Part shown: piece by piece, positions 53,045 through 63,729 of the stretch
Numbering within the stretch: position 1 is the stretch's first letter
How the letters are laid out: the number at the start of each line of letters is the position of its first letter
Assembly: GCA_964020975.1 (NCBI GenBank)
Contig: OZ026612.1
Coordinates: 55,043,579-55,107,578, forward strand
Source of the DNA: Hermodice carunculata
Lineage: Eukaryota; Annelida; Polychaeta; Eunicida; Amphinomidae
Reading direction: 5' to 3'
DNA length: 64,000 bases
Position numbers and translations under genes: made by a program
The notes under the pieces: generated by a model
The model's input: only the letters and a program-made list of their open reading frames with translations
What the model was told of the DNA's origin: nothing
The model's database searches: none

Positions 53045-56000
53045 TGTGTTTAGTTTGCAGACAAATATCTTTCATTCTTTCCCCTTTCAAAGTTTCTTAG
53101 GGAGGTGTTCTTCCACATGCCAATCGCAGAGACTTCACAGAAGTATCTGCAGTTTGCATTTGTGGGCCATATTTACCTGTTCCTGGTGCTTTTATTTGGT
53201 CTCTCCACAGCACTGCTGGTGTTTACCAAGTTCACACAGACAGTTGCTGCTTACCTTCACCACTCAGCCATTCACATTCATGTGTACCTGGACAATTGGC
53301 TTATCTGGGCGTTTTAGTGTCTAGATTCTCAGCATCACATACAGACTGTTCTGGAACTCTGCCAATGCTTGGGCCTGATAGTCAACCTGCCCAAGTCCAG
53401 TCTTTAGACAGAGTGGATCTCCATCTTCCTCAGCATCCAGTGTGATCTGGTAGCCTACATCTTTCATCCTTCCAGGTGGGATAGACTGCAGTCTCTGCTC
53501 AGACCCTTTCTTAGTGGCAAGGTCTGCTCTAGGCAACAATGGCTTGCCCTATTGGGCTCCATGTCCTTGATAGACTCCCAGGCCTGTTAGGCCGGCTCCA
53601 CAGTAGTTCCTTGCAGCTTGTGCTTTAGGGCAGATGGACAAGACACCATGGCCATCACACTCAGGCACTGATCTTCAGGATCGGATGCACTTTTGGTGGT
53701 GGACTGTCAGGGAGAACATCATGAGAGGAGAGACAATGGAGCCTTTTCAGGCCCAACTCACCTCTTCTTGGTCTGGGTGGGGAGCCCAAGTGAGCAGTCG
53801 TCCGCAGCTCACCACATAAACTGGTTGGCACTGGAGGTAATATGCTTGGTGTTCCTCCACTCCTAAGACTTGCTGGAGCACAAACATATCCTCATAATGC
53901 GCAACAACAGGACCGTGTAAGCCTACCTCAACAGGCCAGGTGGGATGCAGTCCCAGAAGCTGATTGAGTTGGCCAGACACATCATCAGATGGTGAGGACT
54001 ACGAGGTCCACATGCATGTGTGGCACGGCCCGGGACATGCAAATGTCCTGGCTAATCAACACTCGAGGAGAGGTCAGCCATTAGGAATGGAGTGATTACT
54101 CCACCCCAGGGTCATTTATGCCATGCTGGCAAGTTAGGGGACTCCACACAGGATCTATTTGCTACTCATGAAAACTGTCAGTTTACATCTTGCCTGTCCC
54201 AGACCCCCAATCCCTAGTGGTGGATGCTCTAGCCATGGACTGGAGTAACCTGTGGGTGTATGCCTTGCTTCTTTGCCAGATCCTTCGTGAGTACTGTGTT
54301 GGGTTCCATCCCACGATTTCAATCAGATACTGGTTGCCCTCTTTCAACCCCGAAGTGATTGATTGGTAGATCTGTTGGAACTGCGCATCAATCCTCCACT
54401 ACGATTACCACCATGGCCAAAACTTCTGGTTCAGCTGTGGATGAGCGTCTTCCACTGGAACCCTCAAGTGCTCAACTTCCATGCTTGGCAGTTATCTCAC
54501 AGCACATCTGTGACAGAGGTTTCTTGGAGTCAGTCTCAGATAGAATTACCAGAGGGAGGCTTAGATCTTCTTCTTTAGCTGTTTACTCGACTCGATGGAA
54601 GGTGTTTTCTGACTGGGGTGCCAGTAGGCAAATTCACCCTTGGGCTGTGCATATCGCAGCCATTGCTGACTTCCTGTTATATCAGTAAAAAGTCTTAGGC
54701 GAGAGCTCGAGGACAACAAAGGGGTTTTGATCAGCTATCTCCTCAACTCTTGCCAACATTTTATACATGTGCATTGGTGGCGATCCTTATCTGTCTGTGC
54801 TCATTGCGTCCTTCTACACCGACAAGCCAGAGATGCAACAGGTCCTGCCCAGGTGGGACCTACCGCTTGTTTTTGTCATGCTGAAGAAGTGGCCCTTTGA
54901 GCCCCTTGAGGACCTCAAGCAGGTTTCTCTCAAATGCTGGATATGGAAAACTTGTTTTCTATTAACACTCGCTTCAGGGGCTAGGAGAAGCAAGATCCAC
55001 ACTCTATCTCATGACCATCTCCAATGTTCACCTAAGCACTCCCAGGTGACCCTGAGACCTCACTTTGGCTTCCTTCCAAAGAACCAAGTGGTTCAAGATC
55101 AAGCTACGGACTTTAAGGGTTTTACCCTCCATGTGATGAATGCCGCTCTTCCTTTCGAGGACAGAGCCCTGTGCCTAGTGAGAGCTCTTTGCTGGTACCT
55201 TTCTCACATTGACTGACTCAGAGGACAGAGGTCAACCCTCCTTCTACCATGGAGCAACTCACAAAAGGAGCTAGTTTGCAGAAACACAATTACATCGTGG
55301 ATTAGGCAGATGATCATTAAGGCCTATGAGACCTCGCTGGATAGGCCAGATGCCTTACAGCTCTTCTGTGCCAGAGGTCATGAAGTGCTAGCCTTTAATG
55401 CCTCCTGGCATGCCCTGCGGAACATTCTGGTTGTTGACATTTTGAGGGCCTGCCAATGGCAATCATCCAAGACTTTCATCGAGCATTTCTTGCATGATAT
55501 GATTGTGCTCAAGGATGGCATGTACACCTATGCAGGCATAACAGGCTCTTTTGCTTTAGTTCCGATACTGGTCCATTAGGACTTCCTTATCCCATCAGAG
55601 CTGCCACCATGTTCCAGCTTATGGCACGTACGTGGCTGAAACCGATGCAGGCCTATAGGTCAGTGCATTTCTTAGTGGACTGTTCAGGGTTTTGTGCCTA
55701 GACCTTATCTCGGACAGCACCTGGCAGTACCCTGGCCTGTTGCTGGTTTGACACATGAATCACTGCCCACAGAACCATATACCACCCCTCGGCACCCGCC
55801 AGTTTCATGACTAGGGCCTGTTAGATCTCCAGGCCCAATGGAGTTGAAACCAATAACGTCTACCCACGAGGCGGACAGTTGTCATGTTGGTGGGTTAGGA
55901 GGGTGGGAGGGTGCAGTGCGGTCCCATGCGGGTCGGCAAGGAGGGTTTCTGGTTTAGGCCAGATTCTGCTATTGGAGGCCTCATCTCCATGTGGCTCTGA

Positions 56001-56480
56001 GGTTTTCCCTGCAGATGTTGCATCCTCACATGGACCGATGGTTTCCCCCAAGCTGCCGGTCCAGCTGTACTATACAGGTCAGTGTACCAGTGATGATTAC
56101 CCCACGGCCAGTACCTTTGTATATCGGCAATGGTGGTTGAGAGGTAATGTTACGTAACTAACACAGCATATTTGAAGCAATATCAGAATAGTAAATACAC
56201 TTACCTCTCGACAACCAGAGAAGGCCACTTGACCAATCCTGCTTCCTCTTACAGCCGATGTCAACAGACCAATCTCCAAAAGAGGAAGGATAATACGGGG
56301 CGCATGTGCACATGACTTCACCATCAGTTCCACATGGACCGAGAGATGGCTCCACAGGACCGTCAGGCTTTCGGATCAAGTGTGGGTAAGCAAGCTTCTC
56401 AACTCGACTTCTTGGGTGTCATGTCCAGACACAGATGTCTTGGCAATGGTGGTCGAGAGGTAAGTGAACTTACTAATAAA
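53045..56480 (+). mobile_element. DIRS-type tyrosine-recombinase retroelement, fossil
   Basis: Plus-strand remains in the DIRS order: a reverse-transcriptase part (about 53090-53420, with FGLSTALLVFTKF and HIHVYLDNW), a region where RNase H and methylase-like parts are expected (about 53430-54350), a tyrosine-recombinase part (about 54380-55580, with SSSLAVYSTRWKVFSDWG and LTLASGARRSKIHTLSHDHL) and a right end (about 56120-56480) with short direct and inverted repeats built on GGTGGTCGAGAGGTAAGT. The gag and 5' end are missing. The element is broken, with a moderate number of breaks spread over its length, and looks old. Confidence 0.8.
56125..56466. repeat. Terminal repeat sites at the right end of the DIRS fossil
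   Basis: GGCAATGGTGGT-GAGAGGTAA occurs at 56126-56147 and 56442-56463, with an inverted partner CACTTACCTCTCGACAACC at 56198-56216. This mixture of direct and inverted end-sequence copies is characteristic of DIRS termini and their internal complementary region. Confidence 0.65.
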
Positions 56481-56619
56481 GATATTACCCCAAATATTCC
56501 GTTTTAAACCAGTACATATAGTTCAGCAGCCTTAACAAACAAATATATGATGTTCATATAAATCTCCTTGTCTTAATTACATGAAATGATATACAGTATG
56601 AGGGTGCACGGTTGGCTGA

Positions 56620-56880
56620 GGGTGCAAGGTTGGCTTAGCGGTAAGAGGAAGATGCTCGCCTTTCACCTCTGCGACCCGGGTTCGATTCTCGTCCTGGGAA
56701 GCATGTGGAGAAAGTTCCTACCTCTTTAAATGTGCACAGCCGTGCACGGTGGTTTTCTCCGAGTTCTTCAGTTTCCTCCACTACAGACAGGTAGGAGGTA
56801 TACGCCAACATCTGTGCCATGGAGAGTGACTCGATAAGCCAATACTTGACTTCCTCCACAATCCATGTAAAGCAAATGTG
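56620..56880 (+). mobile_element. tRNA-derived SINE d with a conserved central domain
   Basis: The A box (TGGCTTAGCGGTAAGAGG, about 56631-56648) and B box (GGGTTCGATTC, 56679-56689) define a tRNA-like head. It is followed by GGTGGTTTTCTCCGAGTTCT and CAGTTTCCTCC (about 56748-56780), which resembles a central domain shared by several marine-animal SINE families. The body ends near 56880. The first bases of the head are partly duplicated at 56602-56620. Confidence 0.78.
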
Positions 56881-57743
56881 TCACTTTCATATATCACAAA
56901 ACAAGGATTGCTATAAATCTTTTAATTCAATACAGCATACAAGTTTAATAGGTCGCTAAGTGATTCTGAAATGGGAGCACAGGCCATCTACACTTTAATG
57001 GAAAGATATTTGTCTGCAAACTAGGCACAGATTGCAACCCTGATTTACAATATTTTCGGGCGGAAATATTAAATTCCATTCTGTTTTTAATTCTGAAATA
57101 CCTTTGAGCACGACGAAAGACTTCCAAATCTAAGCCTCGTTTGAAGCATTTCTGTGTTGGAGCTCCATCGGACAACATCAAAGTTCTAGACCCTCCCCCC
57201 CCCGCCCCAATCTTATTAGCACTAATGATTGACCGCACTGATGAATACACAATACTTTACTGCAGATGAGGCCCTCGGAGGACCATTGCATGTCCAGATT
57301 TTCTGGGTCCTCCCCCCCCCTCCCCATCTCCCTTTAGGCGAATGATAGACTGACCGCACATTACGACCGCCTATGGCAAAAACAAGATGACAGAGGTACA
57401 AGAATAACATGCATGTCTACAATCTTTATATCTATTTTCGATGGCCCAAAGGCTTACAAAACGACAGACGATTATGTGTAGAACTACATTAACGGCAAGA
57501 AAACATGTTTGATCAGATATTGCCACATGAAACGCCCTTTTGGTCCTTATACTGTGTTGATCACATTGTGAAGTCTATTGCTATGCTTACCCGTGCATGA
57601 AGCCCATCAACGCAGCCAGAACTGATTTCCCAAGCTATGTATAGTGCAACTCAGTTCATTCCCTCTAGGCCTGCATACACACCTTAACAGATAAAACAGA
57701 CAGGAAAATTGGGGAAACTCATACTCTCATTCAACCAAATATA
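56881..57743. other. Intergenic DNA with two C-tract repeats
   Basis: No gene recognised. Two related stretches (about 57160-57240 and 57285-57365) each carry a long C-run followed, some 40 bp later, by GACCGCAC, which suggests a diverged tandem duplication. 56999-57028 is an inverted match to 53045-53074. Confidence 0.4.
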
Positions 57744-57747
57744 TTAA

Positions 57748-57969
57748 CCCTTAAAGTGCTAATCACTGCTATAGTTGCTTTCTCATTACCATTAAACATA
57801 TAATGGTTAAAAGAGTCAATTTCCTCATGACGATACCTTTCATTCGAATACCAGCAACCCTTGTCTGAAGCAAAAAGTAGTCTTAGTCAACAGCTTTCCT
57901 CGGGACACTTTGCGCGCAAGGTGTCCCGAGGAAAGCTGTTGACTCAATCTTAAATCAGGACTATAAGGG
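57748..57969. mobile_element. piggyBac-type MITE, 222 bp
   Basis: Flanked by TTAA on both sides (57744-57747 and 57970-57973). Its ends are inverted: CCCTTAAAGTGCTAAT at the left, and the reverse complement of the right end reads CCCTTATAGTCCTGAT. TTAA duplication with CCCTT-type ends is the hallmark of the piggyBac superfamily. There is no coding capacity. The interior holds a 60-bp palindrome. Confidence 0.82.
57885..57944. repeat. 60-bp near-perfect palindrome
   Basis: AGTCAACAGCTTTCCTCGGG begins the left half and the right half is its reverse complement, centred on GCGCGC. 29 of 30 base pairs match. It lies inside the MITE. Confidence 0.93.
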
Positions 57970-58149
57970 TTAAGTTTCTCACCTTGCAAAACCAACAGAA
58001 TGATGTAGAATGAGACAACACAAAACTAGTTGCATTTCCTTACCATCCACATTGTTGCTATTTTATTCTTTATTTATGCTTCTATTTGGGGCAGGCTGTC
58101 TGAATCTTTGTCCAATATGTGACCCTTTTAGCTCTGTTTTTTTACTTTT

Positions 58150-58700
58150 TCTGCAGATGTAGCTTTTTTTTTATGAAATTTAGCATACGCAGCCTCAAGT
58201 TCTGTATAATAGCTGTTATTGGCTTCAGGATGCAATTCATCTTGTTGTTGCTTTATCTGTTCACTCTAATGGGCCATGCTAGTGACTGCTTCTAGAGTTA
58301 ATTTGCTATCAAGCTGCATTTTCTCACACAATTTTGGGTCTTTTGTACCCACAAAAAAGCGGTCTCTGATCATTTCATTTCTTAATGCATTATAAACACA
58401 TTATTCTGACAGTGAGTGAAGGGCTATTATGTACGTGTTTACAGGTTCCCCACTTGTTTGAACACGCTGGTTAAATTTTGATCTCTCAGAAATAACGTTT
58501 GGTTTGCCGATAAAGTGTTCTTCAAACTTATCTTGCACTGTCTAAAAGGTCTTAGAGTCAGAGTCGGACAGATGGTAACTTGATAGGATATCACCTGCTC
58601 CATCTGCCATTGAATTCGGCTGTAGGGTCTAGACCGCACGCGGCCCAAAAACCTTCAAAACTTCTTATCCACTTCAGCCATGATTGTGGTTGAGAAATTC
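58150..58700 (-). mobile_element. Fossil Ty3/Gypsy-type gag fragment
   Basis: The minus strand carries text typical of the capsid part of LTR-retrotransposon gag, such as SERSKFNQRVQTSGEPVN. No LTR, protease or polymerase is seen beside it. It is broken, with several breaks, and probably old. Confidence 0.65.
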
Positions 58701-58852
58701 AAGTGATTCAGCTGGACTTACTTGAAAGATTCCCATAATGTATATTTGAGGACATTGATGCTTGCTCACTGTCCATGTCTTATGTCTTGTTGGGTGTGCC
58801 CTATACTTTGGAGATTTGTACAATATATGTGTTGAGGCAGCAGCAGGTAGAG

Positions 58853-58857
<5 letters not shown>

Positions 58858-58937
<80 letters not shown>
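58858..58937. repeat. (GA)n microsatellite
   Basis: About 78 bp of GA. Confidence 0.97.
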
Positions 58938-58940
<3 letters not shown>

Positions 58941-59070
58941 GATATCTGCTTATCCAGTTGGAAAAAAGTTTGTGTTTTCGGCTATGGGTCCTCATTTATT
59001 ATATAAAGCAACCCAAAAATTGGAAATGTCACCGCAGTTCCCGTTTAAACATCATGAAAAAAACTGGACT

Positions 59071-59150
59071 TTCCGTATGGAAGTATAATCATGCCAAGTT
59101 TGGAGTTTCTATGTACAATAATCTTGGAACAAAGTGTCGGAAAAAATGGT

Positions 59151-59219
<69 letters not shown>
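59071..59219 (-). mobile_element. Family-H fragment with (AG)n
   Basis: ATCATGCCAAGTTTGGAGTT and AGTGTCGGA match the head segment of family-H elements (compare 35830-35885) in minus orientation. It runs straight into an (AG)n tract (59155-59219) where other copies have (AAAG)n. No 3' stem-loop is seen. Confidence 0.65.
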
Positions 59220-59221
<2 letters not shown>

Positions 59222-59704
59222 ACATTAATGGAGATTGCTACAGTGGCAGTGTTATAGTTAATGGTCTTAATATTACCACTAGATGGCAGTGTAAAACAGT
59301 CATGTAAGGGTTTCTACTGAGATGACCATTATGAATCTAAAGTCGAGTATATGCACTGACAACATCTGAGATGACCATTGTCAATCAATATTCACGTATA
59401 TGTACTTATGCAATAATAATCTTTTGAACAGCTAATCTCTGAGTTGTGCAGAGAGCTTTTACGCAAATCAACGTTTTGTTGCGTTTCAAAGCTATAGTGG
59501 ACTTCCAAAATGGCAATATTTAAAACATGTCTTTCGGATCTTGTTCCTCTCAAAACGCTGTAATGAATTACCAAATAATTTTCAAAAAATAACAAAATTT
59601 AAAACATTCAAAAAGAAATTAACAGGATGGAATGGACCTAAATGCAAATGCAATTTTTGTCGTTCATTAAACACGCAGTAATCTTTTATTTTTTTCAAAC
59701 TAAT

Positions 59705-59771
<67 letters not shown>

Positions 59772-60410
59772 TTCATTTATTTATTTATCTATTTGCAAAT
59801 GCAATCTCTGTGGCCCATTAAATATGCACTTATTTTTATTTATTTTAGTTCCTATTGTCATTGCATTTATTTTAAAGGGGGATAACTGCTTGGGGAGCCA
59901 GTGTACCCTCCTTGAATATTGCACGTTGTTTATAATTTGGTCACTTTAGTAAAAGATATAATATTTCAGTACGGTCACAAGCTTACAGTCTACTCACTTA
60001 CCTTCTAAATATATTATAATGATGTAGCAGGCACTTTATTACAATATGGAGCGTATTTTACATATATATATTGTCACCCACGGATTTTAATGTCACTATT
60101 ATTTTATTTTATTTTATTTATCGGTGTGCATTATTTGTGCCTTATAGATAGATGGTTTGTTTTTGGCGTACCTGCAACTTGGCGATAGTAGCTTTTAGCT
60201 CTTGTCTCTGAATGTGATACGATGTGAAATAAAGATTGAATTGGATCGCTTGACATAAAATTTTACAAGTTATCATGGCGAGGTCGTTATAACCTGCTCG
60301 TCAAAATATTTGTGCTGAAAGTGACGTTGCTTCAGTGTCATAGTTGCGGAACAAACTATTTGAAAATACGTGTGCTCCTAATCTCTTCTTTGCTTTAAAC
60401 ATAGCATTAA
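59220..60410. other. Intergenic DNA
   Basis: No gene recognised. A (TTTA)n tract lies at 59698-59791, and GCAAATGCAAT...ATTAAA..GCA words recur on both sides of it (about 59645-59680 and 59795-59830), suggesting a small duplication. Confidence 0.45.
59698..59791. repeat. (TTTA)n microsatellite
   Basis: About 94 bp, with a few variant units near the end. Confidence 0.96.
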
Positions 60411-60640
60411 ACAGTTTTTTTCCCTTATAACCAGAAAATTCTTATAATTCAAACTTTTATCTTGTTTTAACAAGAAATAAATTGTTATTTCAACTTTTTT
60501 TCTAGTTACACCCACATTTTCCCTGTTATTTCTATTTTTTTCCGTTATAATGAGGAAAAAACTTTTTATTTCAACTTTTTATCTTGTTATAACAAGAAAA
60601 AATCTAGTTATTTCAACTCTTTTCTTGTCATAACGAAGAA
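60410..60640 (+). repeat. Left array of ~41-bp units (foldback element)
   Basis: Units such as CTTGTTATAACAAGAAAAAA followed by TTATTTCAACT recur, with the palindromic core CTTGTTATAACAAG at 60583-60596, CTTGTTTTAACAAG at 60461-60474 and a variant at 60624 (41 bp on). Orientation is opposite to the array at 61330-61690. Confidence 0.75.
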
Positions 60641-60689
60641 ACAAATCACAAAACCACATTTACAAGACCCCATGTGCCTATGATTTGGC

Positions 60690-60930
60690 TCTTTAACATA
60701 CATTACGGCCCTAGAATGAAATTTACCATGTGACATGGAATAGTGGCCTTGACCCACATTCTTGATTGGTGACTTACTTTGGAGAAAAACTGTCTCCAGT
60801 TTTGCATCCATTAATTTTCATCCAATTTTGATGTTCTTAGGGTCCAGTTGCAGGTTTTTAAAAAAGTTTTAGTGATTTCAAGTGACCTCGTAAGGTCAAA
60901 GGTCATTTGGCCGTCCGAAGGATTCCAGCT
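60690..60930 (-). repeat. Diverged AGGTCA-type core monomers
   Basis: TTTTCATCCAATTTTGATGTT and GTGACCTCGTAAGGTCAAAGG resemble the monomers of family-H elements 1 and 3. No hairpin ends are seen. Confidence 0.5.
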
Positions 60931-61329
60931 TAATTTTGGCCCATTTTGAAATACCCGAAGCTCCGATGCTATTGAAGCTAGTCAAATGAAACTTGACTGA
61001 AGTACTACAGATTCACAATGTAGGTTATGACCTTGACCTAATTTCAAAGATGTTCTCTGCAATTTTTTCAATTGTGAATTTGTAACACCACATCTATACA
61101 ACCCCATAGGCCTAACACTGTTTCCTTCCTTTACATATTTACACATTGGCTATCACAATGATGATGGTAAAAATGGGAACACATACATTTTGCCTACCAC
61201 ATCAAATATAGTTAAATCCCCCAATACATTTAGTTGGTTGTTTACTTAAAAATTTTGCAATGTGATCTAAGATAACTTTTGCATTTGTTTTCAGTAATTC
61301 TCCACAAAAATCAAAGTGACAGGAAACAA

Positions 61330-61690
61330 GAAAAAAAGTTGTAATAACAAGATTTTCTTCTCGTTATGGAAAGAAAACTCGAAATCACGAGGATTTTTAT
61401 CGTTATGACAAGAAAAAAGTTGAAATAACAAAATTTTTGTTGTTAAAAGAGGATGAAACGTTAAAAAAACTTTTTTTACTGGTTATAACAGATTAGAATT
61501 TGAATAACAAGATTTTTCTTGTTATAACAAGAAAAAAAATCAAATAATTTGTCTTGTTTTAACAAAGAAAAAGTTAAAACGAGATTGTTTCTTGTTATAA
61601 CAAACAAAGAAAGAAATATCAAGCTAGCAAGTTGAAACATCAGGATTTTTTTCTGGTTAATACAAGAAAAATGTGGTTATAAAAAGAAAA
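61330..61690 (-). repeat. Right array of ~41-bp units (foldback element)
   Basis: Units AAAAAGTTGAAATAACAAGA plus the palindromic core CTTGTTATAACAAG (61518-61531), with variants at about 61398 and 61591. It is inverted relative to 60410-60640 and longer, so the two arrays form a foldback pair around 0.7 kb. Confidence 0.75.
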
Positions 61691-62077
61691 AAAAAGAGAG
61701 ATAAAGTTGACACCAATGCGCTTCCGTAGAATGCGGACTAAGTACATATAATATACAAAAACACTTAACCCACTCAGAAAGCTTTTGTGAGGAGGGAGGC
61801 CAGCTGACGTGGATGTTGTACGCGCCCAGGGACATCAAGAAGCGCAGCCAATCACGGCCCTACCTTGCGGTTCATCCCCGTGAGCATTGTTAATGTGCTG
61901 TTATTCATCACTAAGTTCCACGTTCCCTGGAGATACCCCTAGCTGAACAATACGGTAAATCAGGGTACCCTTAACAGTGTTGATCAGTTACCAAGTATTT
62001 CGACAAAAAAAAAAACATTTCCAGAGTGGCCAGTAGAGAGGAGGAAAGCGACCTGTTTCAGAGTCCCACCAGAGCTT
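61691..62077. other. Intergenic DNA
   Basis: No gene recognised. Confidence 0.5.
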
Positions 62078-62078
62078 T

Positions 62079-62166
<88 letters not shown>

Positions 62167-62170
62167 ATCA

Positions 62171-62210
<40 letters not shown>

Positions 62211-62248
62211 CATTATTATCATTATTATTATTATTCGTACCGAACTAC

Positions 62249-62308
<60 letters not shown>

Positions 62309-62310
62309 AC
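62078..62310. repeat. Compound (ATC)n-(ATT)n-(AAAG)n microsatellite
   Basis: About 88 bp of ATC, about 65 bp of ATT with a few ATC variants and about 60 bp of AAAG, almost back to back. Open frames across it are artefacts. Confidence 0.97.
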
Positions 62311-62819
62311 GAAAGAACTGTCCATTGCAAAGTAACCCGACCGCCTAACGGGACCGCGGCTACTGGGTTACTATACATAATTATTCCGTTCTTATTTTAT
62401 GCATTACTTCCATACACTCACGTTTAGTCATTTTGCATTGAACAGATCGATCTCTTATTTCACAGAGTCACGTTTTAGGTGGCCCAAAGCTAAACTTTGT
62501 CCATAACAATTTGGGGGTTACCTTGTGTTGTTTCCAGCTTCGGAAATGAACCCGAGTTAAGCTTAATACAGTTTAGCTCGTAAGTGAGAGATCGCACCCC
62601 AACAATATTCCATATGTAAGCTTCAGCGGCTGAAGACAAACCAGGGTAACACACTCCGATCACCACAAAATCTACCTTCTGGCTTTAGAAATCCTATTAA
62701 ACACATGTGCATCGAAATTCGTGTTACTTTTAAATGAAATAGCAAGTACTTCTAATTCTTTTACATGATGAAGAAAGGAATTATTTTATAGCCATCTCGG
62801 TTCGTCTGGGTAAGAGATT
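62311..62819. other. Intergenic DNA
   Basis: No gene recognised. Confidence 0.5.
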
Positions 62820-63180
62820 GTGTTTGTCTACAGCCAGACATTGAGACTTCTTAACGTAAAATGAGAAATACTATTTTTAGCATACATTTTGCATATGTCA
62901 ATCAAGGTCTGAAGATGAGGCACTGTACTAGCAAACAAAGTAACATCAAGTGCACAGGCAAAGCATTTATGCCAGTCCTTGCCAATTTTTAAACCATGAT
63001 GGGATTTTCTCAATTCCAGTTATAAATTGTTAATAAAAAAAATTAAAGAGTTTGGGGGATAAGATACTGCCTTGAGGGGTGCCGACTATACCAGAGAACA
63101 CACCACTGAAACCATTCTTCCATTTCACAGTTGCCTTCAGAGCACGGTATCAAGTAATTAAATTCACCCAGTGACTTACG
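62820..63180 (-). pseudogene. LINE reverse-transcriptase fragment (palm)
   Basis: The minus strand reads GVFSGIVGTPQGSILSPKLF (about 63050-63110) followed by NFFINNL, KIGKDW, and LDVTLFASTVPHLQTLIDI (about 62890-62950). This matches the GxxQGxxLSPxLFNxxINDL and YADDxxL blocks of LINE polymerases. The catalytic YADD has become CALD, and a stop follows NNL. Only a few hundred bases remain; the upstream end runs into the hairpin at 63238. Confidence 0.78.
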
Positions 63181-63237
63181 GGTGCCCATGACCACAACGT
63201 ATGGAATAGCCCGTCGTGCAAACTGCTGCCAATACGG

Positions 63238-63567
63238 GGCTGTCATGTTAACTGCAGACCTGTTCTGGCCCCCTATCCTGTAGCATGGAACTAACAGGAA
63301 GCAGGGCAGATCCATGTATCCAACATTGCAAAATGTGTTTTTGTTACAAAAATAAGGCATTCAGAAAGGAATAAGTTTAAGAGAAGCCATTTACACATGA
63401 TGCAAATATACAGGAAGCTTGAAATATTAATAAATTGTCATTTGTTTGTCAGAAAAAGTGTTTTTTCAACATTTTGCATTGTTAGATACATGGATCTGCC
63501 CTACTTCCTGTTAGTTCCATGCTACAGGATAGGGGGCCAGAACAGGTCCGCAGTTAACATGACAGCC
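63238..63567. repeat. Inverted repeat with ~99-bp arms
   Basis: The left arm (63238-63336) and right arm (63470-63567) are reverse complements with about four mismatches. Shared text includes GGCCCCCTATCCTGTAGCAT and GGAACTAACAGGAAG. The loop is about 133 bp. The left arm touches the LINE fragment. Confidence 0.9.
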
Positions 63568-63729
63568 TCCTATTCATTAAGCCGCGTCGAGACTGCAAAC
63601 AAAAACTGTTGAACCAGAGGCATTCAAGAGAGATATTACGTCATGTAAGTAGAGGCACCCAAATAAAGTACTTTCTGAATCCAAATTGTGCCTCGCTCAT
63701 ACAATTATCAGGTAGAAAACATAGTTCAA

